The notes below the pieces were generated by a model. The model ran no database searches. It was not told the DNA's origin and saw only the letters and a list, made by a program, of their open reading frames with translations. The translations under genes and the position numbers were made by a program. Shown piece after piece: positions 1 to 6,706 of a stretch of DNA of 19,234 nt. Source of the DNA: DATMNI01 sp035570275 (GTDB lineage: Bacteria; Acidobacteriota; Terriglobia; Bryobacterales; Bryobacteraceae); assembly GCA_035570275.1 (NCBI GenBank), contig DATMNI010000400.1, positions 1 through 19,234 on the forward strand, written 5' to 3'. Position 1 is the first letter of the stretch. Every line of letters starts with the position of its first letter.

Positions 1-101
1 GCTTTGTCGGCGACAAACAACCGCGCCTGAAACTCGTTGAGTGTATTCAGCACCTTGAGCCAGCGACTCTCCTCAGGAGAACGACGATTGGACCTGCTCA
101 T
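1..101 (-). CDS. N-terminus of a possible ISAzo13-type transposase (partial)
   Basis: An open frame starts at an ATG at 99-101 on the minus strand and runs off the left edge, giving 33 residues. The start is preceded by AGGG a few bases upstream. The visible peptide is basic at first and then contains LNEFQARLFVADKA. This resembles the opening helix of ISAzo13-like transposases, where a 'LNERQ.RLFAA' segment precedes a helix-turn-helix, but only the first residues are present and the match is from memory. It could equally be another DNA-binding protein. Its position beside a damaged toxin-antitoxin locus fits an insertion sequence. Confidence 0.35.
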   Translation of the reverse strand, partial: MSRSNRRSPEESRWLKVLNTLNEFQARLFVADK

Positions 102-119
102 CCACCCTACGGTAACCGA

Positions 120-236
120 AAGCCGAAGATTTGTCCATATATAATTCCTCCGGCTCGCCTTAGTGAATCGCCTCTTGCCGGCTCAGAAATCGATCTGGAA
201 AGACAGCAGGATTACGGGCGTCCGGTTGACTTGTGA
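120..236 (+). pseudogene. possible C-terminal remnant of the VapC partner antitoxin
   Basis: A frame open from upstream of 120 ends at a TGA (234-236) that overlaps the GTG start of the PIN toxin, the usual overlap of antitoxin and toxin genes. The last residues read GSEIDLERQQDYGRPVDL. No ATG, GTG or TTG lies in the frame at a sensible distance, and no DNA-binding N-terminal domain is visible. It is therefore best read as the tail of an antitoxin gene that lost its 5' part, or as a chance open frame. Confidence 0.25.
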
Positions 237-661
237 GCGGGTTTCTTCTCGACACCAATGTGCGGGCCGAGTTTAAACGAAGAGGCGAGCCAGATCCGCA
301 CGTCAGAGGCTGGTTAAGAGCCACTCACCCCGATTTGCTTTGGACGAGCGTCTTAAGCTTTGGGGAGATTCGCAAGGGGATTGAACGCCTGGCCGCTGGC
401 AAACGGCGTACGGAGTTGGAAGAATGGTTTGAGCGCGATCTTGAGCAATGGTTTGAAGAGCGCCTTCTCCCGATTACGAAAGCAGTTGCCGAGCGGTGGG
501 GAGTTCTTTCAGCCCGAGCTCTGGACAAGGGAACACCGCTGCCCAACATCGACGGCCTGATTGCCGCTACCGCTCTTGAGCATGATCTGACGCTGGTGAC
601 GCGCAACATGAAAGATTTTGTTGGCCTCGAAGTCACGATGGTCAATCCTTGGGAAGCGTGA
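233..661 (+). CDS. vapC: VapC-type PIN-domain ribonuclease toxin
   Basis: A 142-residue protein of normal VapC length. It begins with the PIN motif MSGFLLDTNV (Asp7), has a conserved Glu in SFGEIRKGIE (around residue 45), a third acidic position in PNIDGLIAATALEHDLTLVTRN (around 106) and the typical NPWEA ending. These residues form the Mg2+-binding active site of PIN endoribonucleases, which as VapC toxins cleave tRNA or rRNA until bound by the cognate antitoxin. The GTG start overlaps a TGA of the upstream frame, as expected if an antitoxin gene once preceded it. No intact antitoxin is visible. It converges with the lolE-like gene, with only 4 bases between the stop codons. Confidence 0.88.
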   Translation: MSGFLLDTNVRAEFKRRGEPDPHVRGWLRATHPDLLWTSVLSFGEIRKGIERLAAGKRRTELEEWFERDLEQWFEERLLPITKAVAERWGVLSARALDKGTPLPNIDGLIAATALEHDLTLVTRNMKDFVGLEVTMVNPWEA

Positions 662-665
662 ACTT

Positions 666-1898
666 TTACTCGTAGCGCAGCACTTCCGCCGGCGCAATCC
701 GCGTGGCATTCCGGGCCGGGTACAGTGTGGCCAGAAAGCTTACCAGGATCGCCAGTGCCGCAATCCAGACGGCATCCACCCAGTGCGGCTCAAACGGCAC
801 GTAGCTCATCGAATAGACCGATTCCTCCAGCCGGATCCACCGGTACTTTTCCGCGAAGTAGCACAGCGTGTAACCCACGGTGAGCCCAAGCACGCTGCCC
901 ACTACCCCGATCAGCACACCCTGCAACATGAAGATGCGGCGAATCTGGCTGTAACGCGCGCCCATCGACATCAGCACCGCGATGTCCCGGTACTTTTCCA
1001 TGACCATCATTACCAGGGTAATGAAGATATTCAGCGCGCCCACCAGTTCGATCAGACCGATGGTGATGATGGTCACGATGCGCTCCATGCGCAGCGCGCC
1101 TAACAGTTGCTTGTTGCGCTCCTGCCAGGTGGTGGTGGTGTAAGACGGGCCGGCCACCTTTTCCACATCCTTGGCAATCTCCTCGGCGCGGTTCAGGTCA
1201 TCCACCTTGATTTCCAACTGGTTGATGTTGTCGCCCACCGACGTGGCTTTCTGCCACGGTCCGAGCGCCGCGAAGGCCCATTTGTCGTCGATCTCAAAGA
1301 AACCGGATTCGAAAATGCCGCAGACCTTAAACCGCCGGCTGCCCATCCGTGGACCAATCGGGGTGAGTTCGGCATCCTGGATCGTTACGTTGATGTTGGA
1401 GTTCAGCACGATCCCGGTGTCTTCCACCAGGCGCGCGCCCAGGATGATGCCGGGAGGCGACGCCTCAGGATCGCGCAATTGGTCCAGCGAGCCGGCCTTC
1501 AGATGGCGCAGCGAATCGCTGATCGCAAGCTCCGAATCGACGTCGATTCCCTTTAGCACCGCACCCGCCGATTGCGGCCCGGAGAGATATGCGGGCGTGT
1601 AGAGCGCCGGCGATACCGCGATGACATGCGGCACCCGCCGCAGGCGCGTCGACATGTCGCGCCAGTTCGGGATGCCGTTGTTCTGTTTTTCGATGACGTT
1701 GATGTGCGCCATCGCCCCCAGCAGGTTGCGTTGCAGCGTGTTCCGGAAACCGTTGGTCACGGCCAGCGCGATCACCAACGCCATCACCCCAGCGGTCACA
1801 CCGAGCACGGAAATCGCTGTGATCACGGAGATCACCGCCTCTTTGCGGCGGGCCCGCAGGTACCGGCCCGCGATGAATAACTCAAAGCGCGTCGTCAT
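666..1898 (-). CDS. lolE: LolC/LolE-type lipoprotein-releasing ABC permease
   Basis: A 410-residue inner-membrane permease of the FtsX/LolE family, which together with the ATPase LolD extracts lipoproteins from the inner membrane for LolA. The layout is canonical. A cytoplasmic N-terminus (FELFIAGRYLRARR) precedes TM1 at about residues 20-47 (AISVLGVTAGVMALVIAL). A large periplasmic domain runs to about 270. Three more TM segments follow near 275-300, 325-345 and 380-400, and the C-terminus ends in the family signature PARNATRIAPAEVLRYE. Start is GTG at 1901 or the adjacent ATG at 1898; the ATG is chosen. It lies 27 bases after the lysS stop and is probably co-transcribed with it. No lolD ATPase gene follows; the next gene is the convergent vapC. 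Confidence 0.9.
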   Translation of the reverse strand: MTTRFELFIAGRYLRARRKEAVISVITAISVLGVTAGVMALVIALAVTNGFRNTLQRNLLGAMAHINVIEKQNNGIPNWRDMSTRLRRVPHVIAVSPALYTPAYLSGPQSAGAVLKGIDVDSELAISDSLRHLKAGSLDQLRDPEASPPGIILGARLVEDTGIVLNSNINVTIQDAELTPIGPRMGSRRFKVCGIFESGFFEIDDKWAFAALGPWQKATSVGDNINQLEIKVDDLNRAEEIAKDVEKVAGPSYTTTTWQERNKQLLGALRMERIVTIITIGLIELVGALNIFITLVMMVMEKYRDIAVLMSMGARYSQIRRIFMLQGVLIGVVGSVLGLTVGYTLCYFAEKYRWIRLEESVYSMSYVPFEPHWVDAVWIAALAILVSFLATLYPARNATRIAPAEVLRYE

Positions 1899-1910
1899 CA
1901 CTCTTGAAAG

Positions 1911-1938
1911 CTCACAGCTTGTCCATCACAGCTTGTCC
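1911..1938. repeat. 14-bp tandem duplication over the lysS stop codon
   Basis: Two adjacent 14-bp units (1911-1924 and 1925-1938) differ only at their first base and share TCACAGCTTGTCC. On the minus strand this duplicates the last lysS codons (Asp-Lys-Leu-stop), so a ghost copy of the gene end lies in the lysS-lolE spacer. It looks like a replication-slippage event with no effect on either frame. Confidence 0.8.
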
Positions 1939-3440
1939 AAATCGCGCAATTGGGCCACCAGGTCGATAGGGCCTTCCGGCCGCAGCAGCGGGAACAGGAT
2001 CACGTCGCGAATCGACCGCGAGCCGGTCAAAATCATCGTCAACCGGTCGATGCCAATGCCCTCGCCGCCCGTCGGAGGCATCCCGTAGGCCAGCGCGCGC
2101 ACGTAGTCCTCATCCATCTGGTGCGCCTCCTCGTCGCCGCGCTCCCGCATGCCGAGCTGCATGTCGAAGCGCCGCCGCTGTTCCTGCGGGTCGTTCAACT
2201 CGGTATAGGCGTTGCCGATCTCCATCCCGGCGGCATAGATTTCGAAGCGCTCCACAAACGCCGGGTCCTCCGGCTTGTTCTTGGAAAGAGGCGAGCTTTC
2301 CACCGGGTAATCGTAGATGGCGGTGGGCTGGATCAGCCTGGCCTCCACGTGGCGTTCGAAGATGTCGGTCAGTGCCGGGCCCGCGGTCGTCTTGTGCGAG
2401 TGCCCAAGCAGCCATTCGGGGTTGGCCACATCTTCCGGCGACGGCCTGTCGCCGCCCTCCCAGAATTGCACCACCGCTTCGCGCATGCTGAACCGCGCCA
2501 TCTCGCCGAAGTCGATCTGGTGGCCTTCGAATTCCGCCACGGTCCCGCCGGTGGCGTCAATCGCGGTCTGGCGCAATAGCTCGGCCGAAAAGTCCATCAG
2601 GCCCTGATAATCCGTATAGGCCTGGTAAAACTCCAGCATGGTGAACTCCGGGTTGTGGTGCGTGGAGAGCCCCTCATTGCGGAAATTGCGGTTGATTTCA
2701 TACACGCGTTCCATGCCGCCTACAATCAGCCGCTTCAAATACAATTCGGGCGCGATGCGCAGGTACAGATCGATATCCAGCGTGTTGTGGTGGGTCACAA
2801 AGGGCCGCGCCGCCGCGCCGCCGTAGAGCGGCTGCATCATGGGCGTTTCCACTTCGATAAACCCCGCCGCCTCCAATTGACGCCGCAGCGACGAAATGAT
2901 GCGCGCCCGTGTCACAAAGACCTTGCGCACCTCGGGATTGGCGATCAGGTCCAGATACCGCTGCCGGTAGCGCGTCTCCACATCCTCCAGCCCGTGCCAC
3001 TTTTCGGGCATCGAAAGCAAGGTCTTGGAAAGAAACTCCAGCCTTTCGGCGTGGATGCTCAACTCACCTGTGCGAGTGCGGAAAAGGTAGCCCTCCACAC
3101 CCACGATGTCGCCGATATCCACCAGCTTGAAAAGTTGGAAGTCGCGCTCGCCCACCGCGTCCTTCTTCACATAAATCTGCAGGCGTTCGCCCGACTGCTG
3201 CAAATGCGCGAAGCCGGCCTTGCCCATGTGCCGCAGCGTCATCAGCCGTCCGGCCACCCGCACCTCCTGCTTCGCGGCCGGGGGAGCCAGCTCCTCGGCA
3301 GTCTTGGCGCCATAGCCGGCGACAATCTCCGGGATCGTGTGGCTGACCGCAAATCGGCTGCCATAGGGCCGGTAACCCAGCGCCTCAATCTCGCGAATGC
3401 GGGTCAGGCGCTGCTTGAGTAGCTCGTCTTCTAGCGACAA
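1926..3440 (-). CDS. lysS: lysyl-tRNA synthetase, class II
   Basis: A 504-residue LysRS that charges tRNA-Lys with lysine in the cytoplasm; length is normal for the bacterial class II enzyme. The N-terminal OB-fold anticodon-binding domain covers about residues 60-140. The catalytic core follows, with motif 1 near 180-200 (VETPMMQPLYGGAAARPF), motif 2 at 252-270 (NFRNEGLSTHHNPEFTMLE) and motif 3 at 458-475 (GGEGIGIDRLTMIL). The start is TTG at 3438-3440, supported by AGGAGA five bases upstream (3446-3451); no better start lies nearby. It leads the minus-strand pair with the LolE-like permease. The 1-kb inserted element begins 15 bp upstream of the start, so the original promoter may be displaced or supplied by the conserved 16-bp repeat. 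Confidence 0.97.
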   Translation of the reverse strand: MSLEDELLKQRLTRIREIEALGYRPYGSRFAVSHTIPEIVAGYGAKTAEELAPPAAKQEVRVAGRLMTLRHMGKAGFAHLQQSGERLQIYVKKDAVGERDFQLFKLVDIGDIVGVEGYLFRTRTGELSIHAERLEFLSKTLLSMPEKWHGLEDVETRYRQRYLDLIANPEVRKVFVTRARIISSLRRQLEAAGFIEVETPMMQPLYGGAAARPFVTHHNTLDIDLYLRIAPELYLKRLIVGGMERVYEINRNFRNEGLSTHHNPEFTMLEFYQAYTDYQGLMDFSAELLRQTAIDATGGTVAEFEGHQIDFGEMARFSMREAVVQFWEGGDRPSPEDVANPEWLLGHSHKTTAGPALTDIFERHVEARLIQPTAIYDYPVESSPLSKNKPEDPAFVERFEIYAAGMEIGNAYTELNDPQEQRRRFDMQLGMRERGDEEAHQMDEDYVRALAYGMPPTGGEGIGIDRLTMILTGSRSIRDVILFPLLRPEGPIDLVAQLRDLDKL

Positions 3441-3445
3441 TAAAG

Positions 3446-3451
3446 TCTCCT
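3446..3451 (-). promoter_or_regulatory. ribosome binding site fixing the TTG start of lysS
   Basis: AGGAGA on the minus strand stands five bases before TTG. It is the strongest Shine-Dalgarno match near the gene start and decides for TTG. Confidence 0.75.
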
Positions 3452-3455
3452 GGCG

Positions 3456-3471
3456 GGGATTACGCTATTAT
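3456..3471 (+). repeat. left copy of 16-bp direct repeat (candidate att/target duplication)
   Basis: GGGATTACGCTATTAT, identical to the copy at 4449-4464; the match stops sharply on both sides. This copy lies in the region where the lysS promoter would be expected. Confidence 0.8.
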
Positions 3472-3627
3472 CGCGCATCTCCATGCCAAGAGACCGCTCA
3501 CCGCGCGGTGGTGTTACTCTGCCGCCGCTGCCGGCAGATGCGCCGCTGTCAGCCACTCAGAAACTGTGAGAGACTCAAATAGAGCCTTCGCCTTCGGCTG
3601 GAAAGCTCAGCCGGAGTGCCGCCTCCG

Positions 3628-3891
3628 ATGACTACCAAAGACCAGCTCACCCAACACACCAGCCAGATTTCCCGACTGGAACAAGCCATGACCTCACTCG
3701 CGGAGGCCCAGGTCAAGACCGACGACGACACCCGCGAGCTACGCCGCTCCACGAACCAGCTCCGCCGCGCTATGGCCGAACTCGCCAAAGCCCAGGCGAA
3801 GACGGAAGCCTCCCTCACCGCCCTCGCCGAAGCCCAGACCCAAACGAAACGCCAGTTCCAGTCCTACCTGAACACCCGCGCCAGGAACTAA
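3628..3891 (+). CDS. small coiled-coil protein of unknown function
   Basis: The 87-residue product is dominated by heptad-like Ala/Leu/Gln/Lys/Glu helix (ISRLEQAMTSLAEAQ, then several AEAQ/AKAQ repeats spaced 7-14 residues apart), so it should form a long coiled coil. No signal peptide or membrane segment is visible. Start at ATG 3628 (MTTKDQL) is preferred over the ATG at 3616 because only the former opens the helical part; neither has a clear Shine-Dalgarno. It lies inside the 16-bp-repeat element, nine bases upstream of a second small helical ORF. Function is not recognised. Similar AEAQ-repeat proteins occur as hypothetical proteins in this phylum, from memory only. Confidence 0.5.
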   Translation: MTTKDQLTQHTSQISRLEQAMTSLAEAQVKTDDDTRELRRSTNQLRRAMAELAKAQAKTEASLTALAEAQTQTKRQFQSYLNTRARN

Positions 3892-3900
3892 CGAACCCGT

Positions 3901-4068
3901 ATGACTCCCAACGAAGAAATCAGCCAACTCCGGGCAGCCCTCGCCGCCCTCGAACAGCGCGTTGCCACACTCGAGGCCTACCACCGCCAGTTCCAGGAAG
4001 CGACCGAGCGTGCCCGCCAAATCCTGGCCGCGAGCTTCGCCGAAGACGGCTCTTTTCGCGCCGAATAA
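3901..4068 (+). CDS. short helical protein, unknown function
   Basis: A 55-codon ORF beginning nine bases after the preceding stop codon. The product (MTPNEEISQLRAALAALEQR, then VATLEAYHRQFQEATERARQ) is a regular amphipathic helix with Leu/Ile heptads and an acidic tail ending SFRAE. Spacing suggests translation coupled to the upstream coiled-coil gene, and the two might pair as partner helices. It is too short to assign by domain; coding is supported only by the clean frame, the ATG and the tight spacing. Confidence 0.4.
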   Translation: MTPNEEISQLRAALAALEQRVATLEAYHRQFQEATERARQILAASFAEDGSFRAE

Positions 4069-4109
4069 ACCTTTGCCGCAGCCCAGCCAACGGCCAAGCC
4101 CAACCACGA

Positions 4110-4400
4110 AAGCTGTAAGCCCCTCAGTTACAGCACGCCCTGCAAGCGGATTGCGGCCGGCGAACGGATCGGCGTTGCGCAGATACCGCCTCACCATCTC
4201 CGCCGTTTTGTGACCCGTCCGTTCCATGATGTGGCGAGGACGTCGGCGCCGCCGCAGTACCTGGCAGTCACACAACCAGCCCGCCACCGGCAACCCAACC
4301 TACACCACCGCCGACTTCACCGCCTTATTGACCCACTCCGCGTTCAGCCGGCCCAAACCAGGCTTGCCCTCTCGCATCCGGGTAAACAAACGGCCCCGCC
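4110..4400 (-). pseudogene. decayed C-terminal part of a tyrosine recombinase/integrase
   Basis: Minus-strand pieces in different frames match the end of phage-type integrases. The first (about 4300-4400) reads GRLFTRMREGKPGLGRL followed by NAEWVNKAVKSAVV and a stop. A middle piece reads VTARYCGGADVLA. After a frameshift the last piece (about 4130-4235) reads HIMERTGHKTAEMVRRYLRN, then ADPFAGRNPLAG. The GHKTAEMVRRY block corresponds to the second conserved His and the Tyr nucleophile region of the catalytic domain. The His-x-x-Arg box is not intact and the N-terminal and core-binding regions are absent, so the protein cannot be active. It probably mobilised the surrounding element once. Confidence 0.6.
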
Positions 4401-4448
4401 GCGGCGCCTCGAAGCGCCAGCCACGGGCAAACGGGAACGGATAGCGCC

Positions 4449-4464
4449 GGGATTACGCTATTAT
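4449..4464 (+). repeat. right copy of 16-bp direct repeat
   Basis: GGGATTACGCTATTAT, identical to 3456-3471. Its last six bases (TATTAT) can serve as a -10 box for the glycosyltransferase gene, so the insertion may have kept or recreated the promoter. Confidence 0.8.
4459..4464 (+). promoter_or_regulatory. candidate -10 box for the glycosyltransferase gene
   Basis: TATTAT ends nine bases before the preferred TTG start codon, so a transcript begun at the normal distance would be nearly leaderless. No Shine-Dalgarno lies before the TTG, which fits. No convincing -35 box was found. Confidence 0.35.
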
Positions 4465-4473
4465 AAAACTCGC

Positions 4474-5187
4474 TTGCAACGTTCCATTTCCATTATCATT
4501 CCTGCCTATAACGAAGAGAAACGGTTGCCGGCCACGCTGGCCGCGGTGCGTGAGTATCTGCGCCGAAGCGCCTGGGAATTCGCCGAAATCGTGGTGGTGG
4601 ATGACGGTTCCCGCGACCGCACGGTGGAAGTGGCCCGCGCCGCCGGTGTCCGCGTGCTGCAGAACCCCGGCAACCGCGGCAAAGGCTACGGGGTGAAGCA
4701 CGGGGCGCTCGAAGCCAAAGGCGCTTGGGTGCTGTTCACCGACGCCGACCTTTCCGCTCCCATCTCAGAACTGGAGAAACTGTGGAGCGCCGTGGAAGGC
4801 GGCCAGGCGCAGGTAGCCATCGGCTCGCGCGCCGTGGACCGCCGCCTGGTGGGAGTTCACCAGCCTCTGGCCCGCGAAATGGTGGGCCGCTTCTTCAACC
4901 TGGTAATGCGCATGGTCACCGGCTTGCCGTTTCAGGACACGCAGTGCGGATTCAAGTTGATTGAAGCCGCGGCCGCTCGGCAGGTCTTTTCCCGCCAACA
5001 GTTGGATGGCTTCGGGTTCGATGTGGAAGTGTTGTTCATCGCCCAGTCGCTGCAATACCGCTGCGTGGAGGTTGCGGTGCGGTGGGACAACGTCGAAGGC
5101 ACCAAGGTCAGCGCCTGGCGCGGCATGCTGGCATTTTTGGACCTGCTGAAGGTGCGCTGGAACGGTATTCTTGGAAAATACCGATAG
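4474..5187 (+). CDS. GT2 family glycosyltransferase, dolichyl-phosphate glucosyltransferase-like
   Basis: The 237-residue product is a GT-A fold glycosyltransferase of the GT2 dolichyl/undecaprenyl-phosphate sugar transferase group, which moves a sugar from a nucleotide donor to a polyprenyl phosphate on the cytoplasmic membrane face. It opens with SISIIIPAYNEEKRLPATL and has the donor-site VVVDDGSRDRT (residues 39-49). NRGKGYGVKHGAL and the metal-binding FTDADLSAP follow, then QDTQCGFK and DGFGFDVEVLFIAQ, as in ALG5-like enzymes. No C-terminal membrane anchor is visible. The frame stays open upstream to 4210, but that stretch overlaps the decayed integrase and lacks family sequence, so TTG at 4474 is preferred. 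It converges with the methyltransferase-like gene across a long inverted repeat. Confidence 0.9.
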   Translation: MQRSISIIIPAYNEEKRLPATLAAVREYLRRSAWEFAEIVVVDDGSRDRTVEVARAAGVRVLQNPGNRGKGYGVKHGALEAKGAWVLFTDADLSAPISELEKLWSAVEGGQAQVAIGSRAVDRRLVGVHQPLAREMVGRFFNLVMRMVTGLPFQDTQCGFKLIEAAAARQVFSRQQLDGFGFDVEVLFIAQSLQYRCVEVAVRWDNVEGTKVSAWRGMLAFLDLLKVRWNGILGKYR

Positions 5188-5203
5188 GCAGAATCAGAGT
5201 TGT

Positions 5204-5290
5204 CAGTTGTCAGTTCTCAGTCGTCGGTCAAAACCGGGCGCGCCACGCGGGTGTGCTTACTGAAAACTGATGACTGATAACTGAAAACTG
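5204..5290. repeat. long imperfect inverted repeat between convergent genes
   Basis: A left arm at 5204-5228 (CAGTTGTCAGTTCTCAGTCG...) pairs with a right arm at 5266-5290, about 21 of 25 positions matching, around a 37-base centre. Each arm is itself built of short CAGTT/TCAGT units. It lies 14 bp after the glycosyltransferase stop and 3 bp from the end of the convergent gene, so it could act as a bidirectional terminator. Its Cys-free TCAGTT pattern also resembles dispersed intergenic palindromes seen in many bacterial genomes. Confidence 0.65.
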
Positions 5291-5292
5291 TT

Positions 5293-6009
5293 CTACACCT
5301 TGACAATTACTTCCCTCAACCGCTCCTTGGTCAGGAAAAACTTCACCGATGCGAACCCTCCAAAAAGTTTCTCCACACTCCGGTTGTTGAACAACTGCAT
5401 CGGCCGCCGCATTCCCTGCTGCGAAACTTCCAGCGCACTCACTCCCGCGATACGGAAAGTGTAGGACTGCACCAACTCCTGCTTATCGTCAGCGTGGAAA
5501 AATGCCAGCATATAGCTCTTGGGCCGGACGATATGCTGCAAGCGCTCTATCACGGCCGCCAGTAACGATGGCGACAGGTATTCCAGTACATCCCATGCCA
5601 GCACGCCGTCGAACTGGGCTTCCTGATAGTCCAAGGCCTGCTTCAGGAAGTACTCGATACGGCCGGGGTTGGATTGGTCTGCGCCATCCGGGCCAAATGA
5701 CTCGTTCAGAATCCTCAGGAAGTCTTCGGAATACAGACGGTGGCCCAGATCTGTGATAAAGCTCACGTTCTTTTGAGTGGCGCCACTTAAATCAAGGATG
5801 GTCAGCCCGGACTGGCCGCGGATGTACCCGAAGAACTCCTCCAGGCCGCGGCTGGGACGGATAGCCGGAGCCGGGGTGGAAGCCCCGTTCCGCGGCCCGG
5901 TCAGCGTGCCGCCCGCGTTGGCGTGCTGGTTGGCGCGCGGCGGTGTCCCGTTTCCCGGTTGCCCGCTGCGAGATTTGAATATTCCTTTCAGCGGTCCTGG
6001 AAGCAACAT
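5293..6009 (-). CDS. class I methyltransferase-like protein, divergent
   Basis: A 238-residue soluble protein. The first 60 residues are Pro/Gly/Asn-rich and probably disordered. From about residue 68 the sequence follows a Rossmann methyltransferase pattern: ILDLSGATQKNVSFITDLG in place of motif I, a strand-loop FDGVLAWDVLEYL matching the motif IV region, then AAVIERLQHIVRPKSYMLAFF. The SAM-binding Gly-x-Gly-x-Gly is replaced by DLSGATQ, so catalysis is uncertain. Start ATG at 6009 has GAGGG eight bases upstream. It begins 18 bp after the bactofilin stop and is probably co-transcribed with it, hinting at a cell-envelope or morphology role. Substrate unknown. Confidence 0.7.
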   Translation of the reverse strand: MLLPGPLKGIFKSRSGQPGNGTPPRANQHANAGGTLTGPRNGASTPAPAIRPSRGLEEFFGYIRGQSGLTILDLSGATQKNVSFITDLGHRLYSEDFLRILNESFGPDGADQSNPGRIEYFLKQALDYQEAQFDGVLAWDVLEYLSPSLLAAVIERLQHIVRPKSYMLAFFHADDKQELVQSYTFRIAGVSALEVSQQGMRRPMQLFNNRSVEKLFGGFASVKFFLTKERLREVIVKV

Positions 6010-6027
6010 CTGGGCCCTCTACTTCCG

Positions 6028-6651
6028 CTAACGCTTTACCTCTGCGGTGTTCGCCGAGGCCGGCGCCGCAGTGGCATGCGCCGCCGCCGCTGGAGGATTC
6101 GCCGGAGCCGCCGGCTTCGACGGCGCTTTCGCCGGTTCCGGCTTCACGATATCGATGCTGCCCTTGAAATACGCCCCGTCTTCGATAATAATGCGCGCCG
6201 TCTTGATGTCGCCAATCAGCTTGGCATCCTTGCGGATCTCAAGTTTGTCGGTGGCCTCCACGTTGCCCGTGATGCTCCCCAGCACCACCACTTCGCGCGC
6301 CCTCACGGTGGCTTTCACCAGCCCGTTAGGACCGACGGTGAGCTTGTGCTCCGTCGCCTCTACGGTGCCCTCTACCTCGCCATCCACGTAGAGGTCTTCC
6401 TTGGTATAAATCTGGCCGACAATCTTGACGGCCTTTCCCACTGCGGCCGATCCTCCGCGGCTTTCCGGCTCAAATCGCGCCTGTGGTGTGCTGGACATGG
6501 GTGTACCCTCCTTCTTTAATTCCACTGTACTTTGAGATGGATTCTGCACTGACGGATTGTTCACTGACGGATTGTGCACTACGGCGGCTGGGGCCGGACC
6601 CGGCGGGGTATAAGACCGTTGCGGTTCCTCTTCCCGGCGTTTGTTCCACAT
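6028..6651 (-). CDS. bactofilin (polymer-forming cytoskeletal protein)
   Basis: The 207-residue product has the bactofilin core at about residues 72-165, a right-handed beta-helix. It opens with AVKIVGQIYTKEDLYVDGEV and continues with repeated short strands and Gly turns (EGTVEATEHKLTVGPNG, GSITGNVEA, GDIKTARIIIEDGAYFKGSI). Bactofilins polymerise without nucleotides at the membrane and organise cell-wall or surface machinery. The N-terminal tail (MWNKRREEEPQRSY) and the Ala/Pro-rich C-terminus are disordered, as usual. Start ATG at 6651 follows AGGAGGGAGG. The tail contains a 5-residue tandem repeat (NPSVN/NPSVQ) encoded by a 15-bp DNA duplication. The gene is followed by the methyltransferase-like gene and preceded by a 141-bp gap to der. 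Confidence 0.93.
   Translation of the reverse strand: MWNKRREEEPQRSYTPPGPAPAAVVHNPSVNNPSVQNPSQSTVELKKEGTPMSSTPQARFEPESRGGSAAVGKAVKIVGQIYTKEDLYVDGEVEGTVEATEHKLTVGPNGLVKATVRAREVVVLGSITGNVEATDKLEIRKDAKLIGDIKTARIIIEDGAYFKGSIDIVKPEPAKAPSKPAAPANPPAAAAHATAAPASANTAEVKR
6547..6576. repeat. 15-bp tandem repeat inside the bactofilin N-terminal tail
   Basis: Two adjacent 15-bp units share CACTGACGGATTGT; a further CACT begins a third. In frame they duplicate Asn-Pro-Ser-Val-x in the disordered tail, so the copy number could vary without breaking the protein. Confidence 0.75.
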
Positions 6652-6674
6652 TATCTATGGCCTCCCTCCTGGTT

Positions 6675-6706
6675 TCGTTAATACGACTCGTTAAGACGGT
6701 TCGTTA
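6675..6706 (-). promoter_or_regulatory. three TAACGA direct repeats at 13-bp period upstream of bactofilin
   Basis: On the minus strand TAACGA occurs at 6701-6706, 6688-6693 and 6675-6680, exactly 13 bases apart, just upstream of the bactofilin Shine-Dalgarno. Even spacing in a 141-bp intergenic gap suggests either a regulator-binding array or a slippage-derived microrepeat. No convincing promoter boxes could be fixed around it. Confidence 0.4.

Larger units (their letters stand above)
3456..4464. mobile_element. remnant integrative element bounded by 16-bp direct repeats
   Basis: The segment is bounded by two perfect copies of GGGATTACGCTATTAT. Inside are two small plus-strand coiled-coil ORFs and, near the right end on the minus strand, a decayed tyrosine-recombinase C-terminus. 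Outside, lysS and the glycosyltransferase would otherwise be close divergent neighbours. Direct repeats with an integrase near one end are the usual layout of a site-specific integrative element. The missing integrase N-terminus shows that the element is incomplete. A duplicated intergenic fragment is the alternative. Confidence 0.5.

Noticed and set aside
2655..3422. 255-residue plus-strand open frame
   Set aside because: Antisense to lysS, with no recognisable domain.
3499..3510. Palindrome CACCGCGCGGTG as an operator
   Set aside because: Perfect but short and GC-rich; such palindromes are expected often at this base composition and nothing else supports function.
4210..4473. N-terminal extension of the glycosyltransferase
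   Set aside because: The stretch overlaps the decayed integrase and is not GT2 sequence, which begins at SISIIIPAYNEE.
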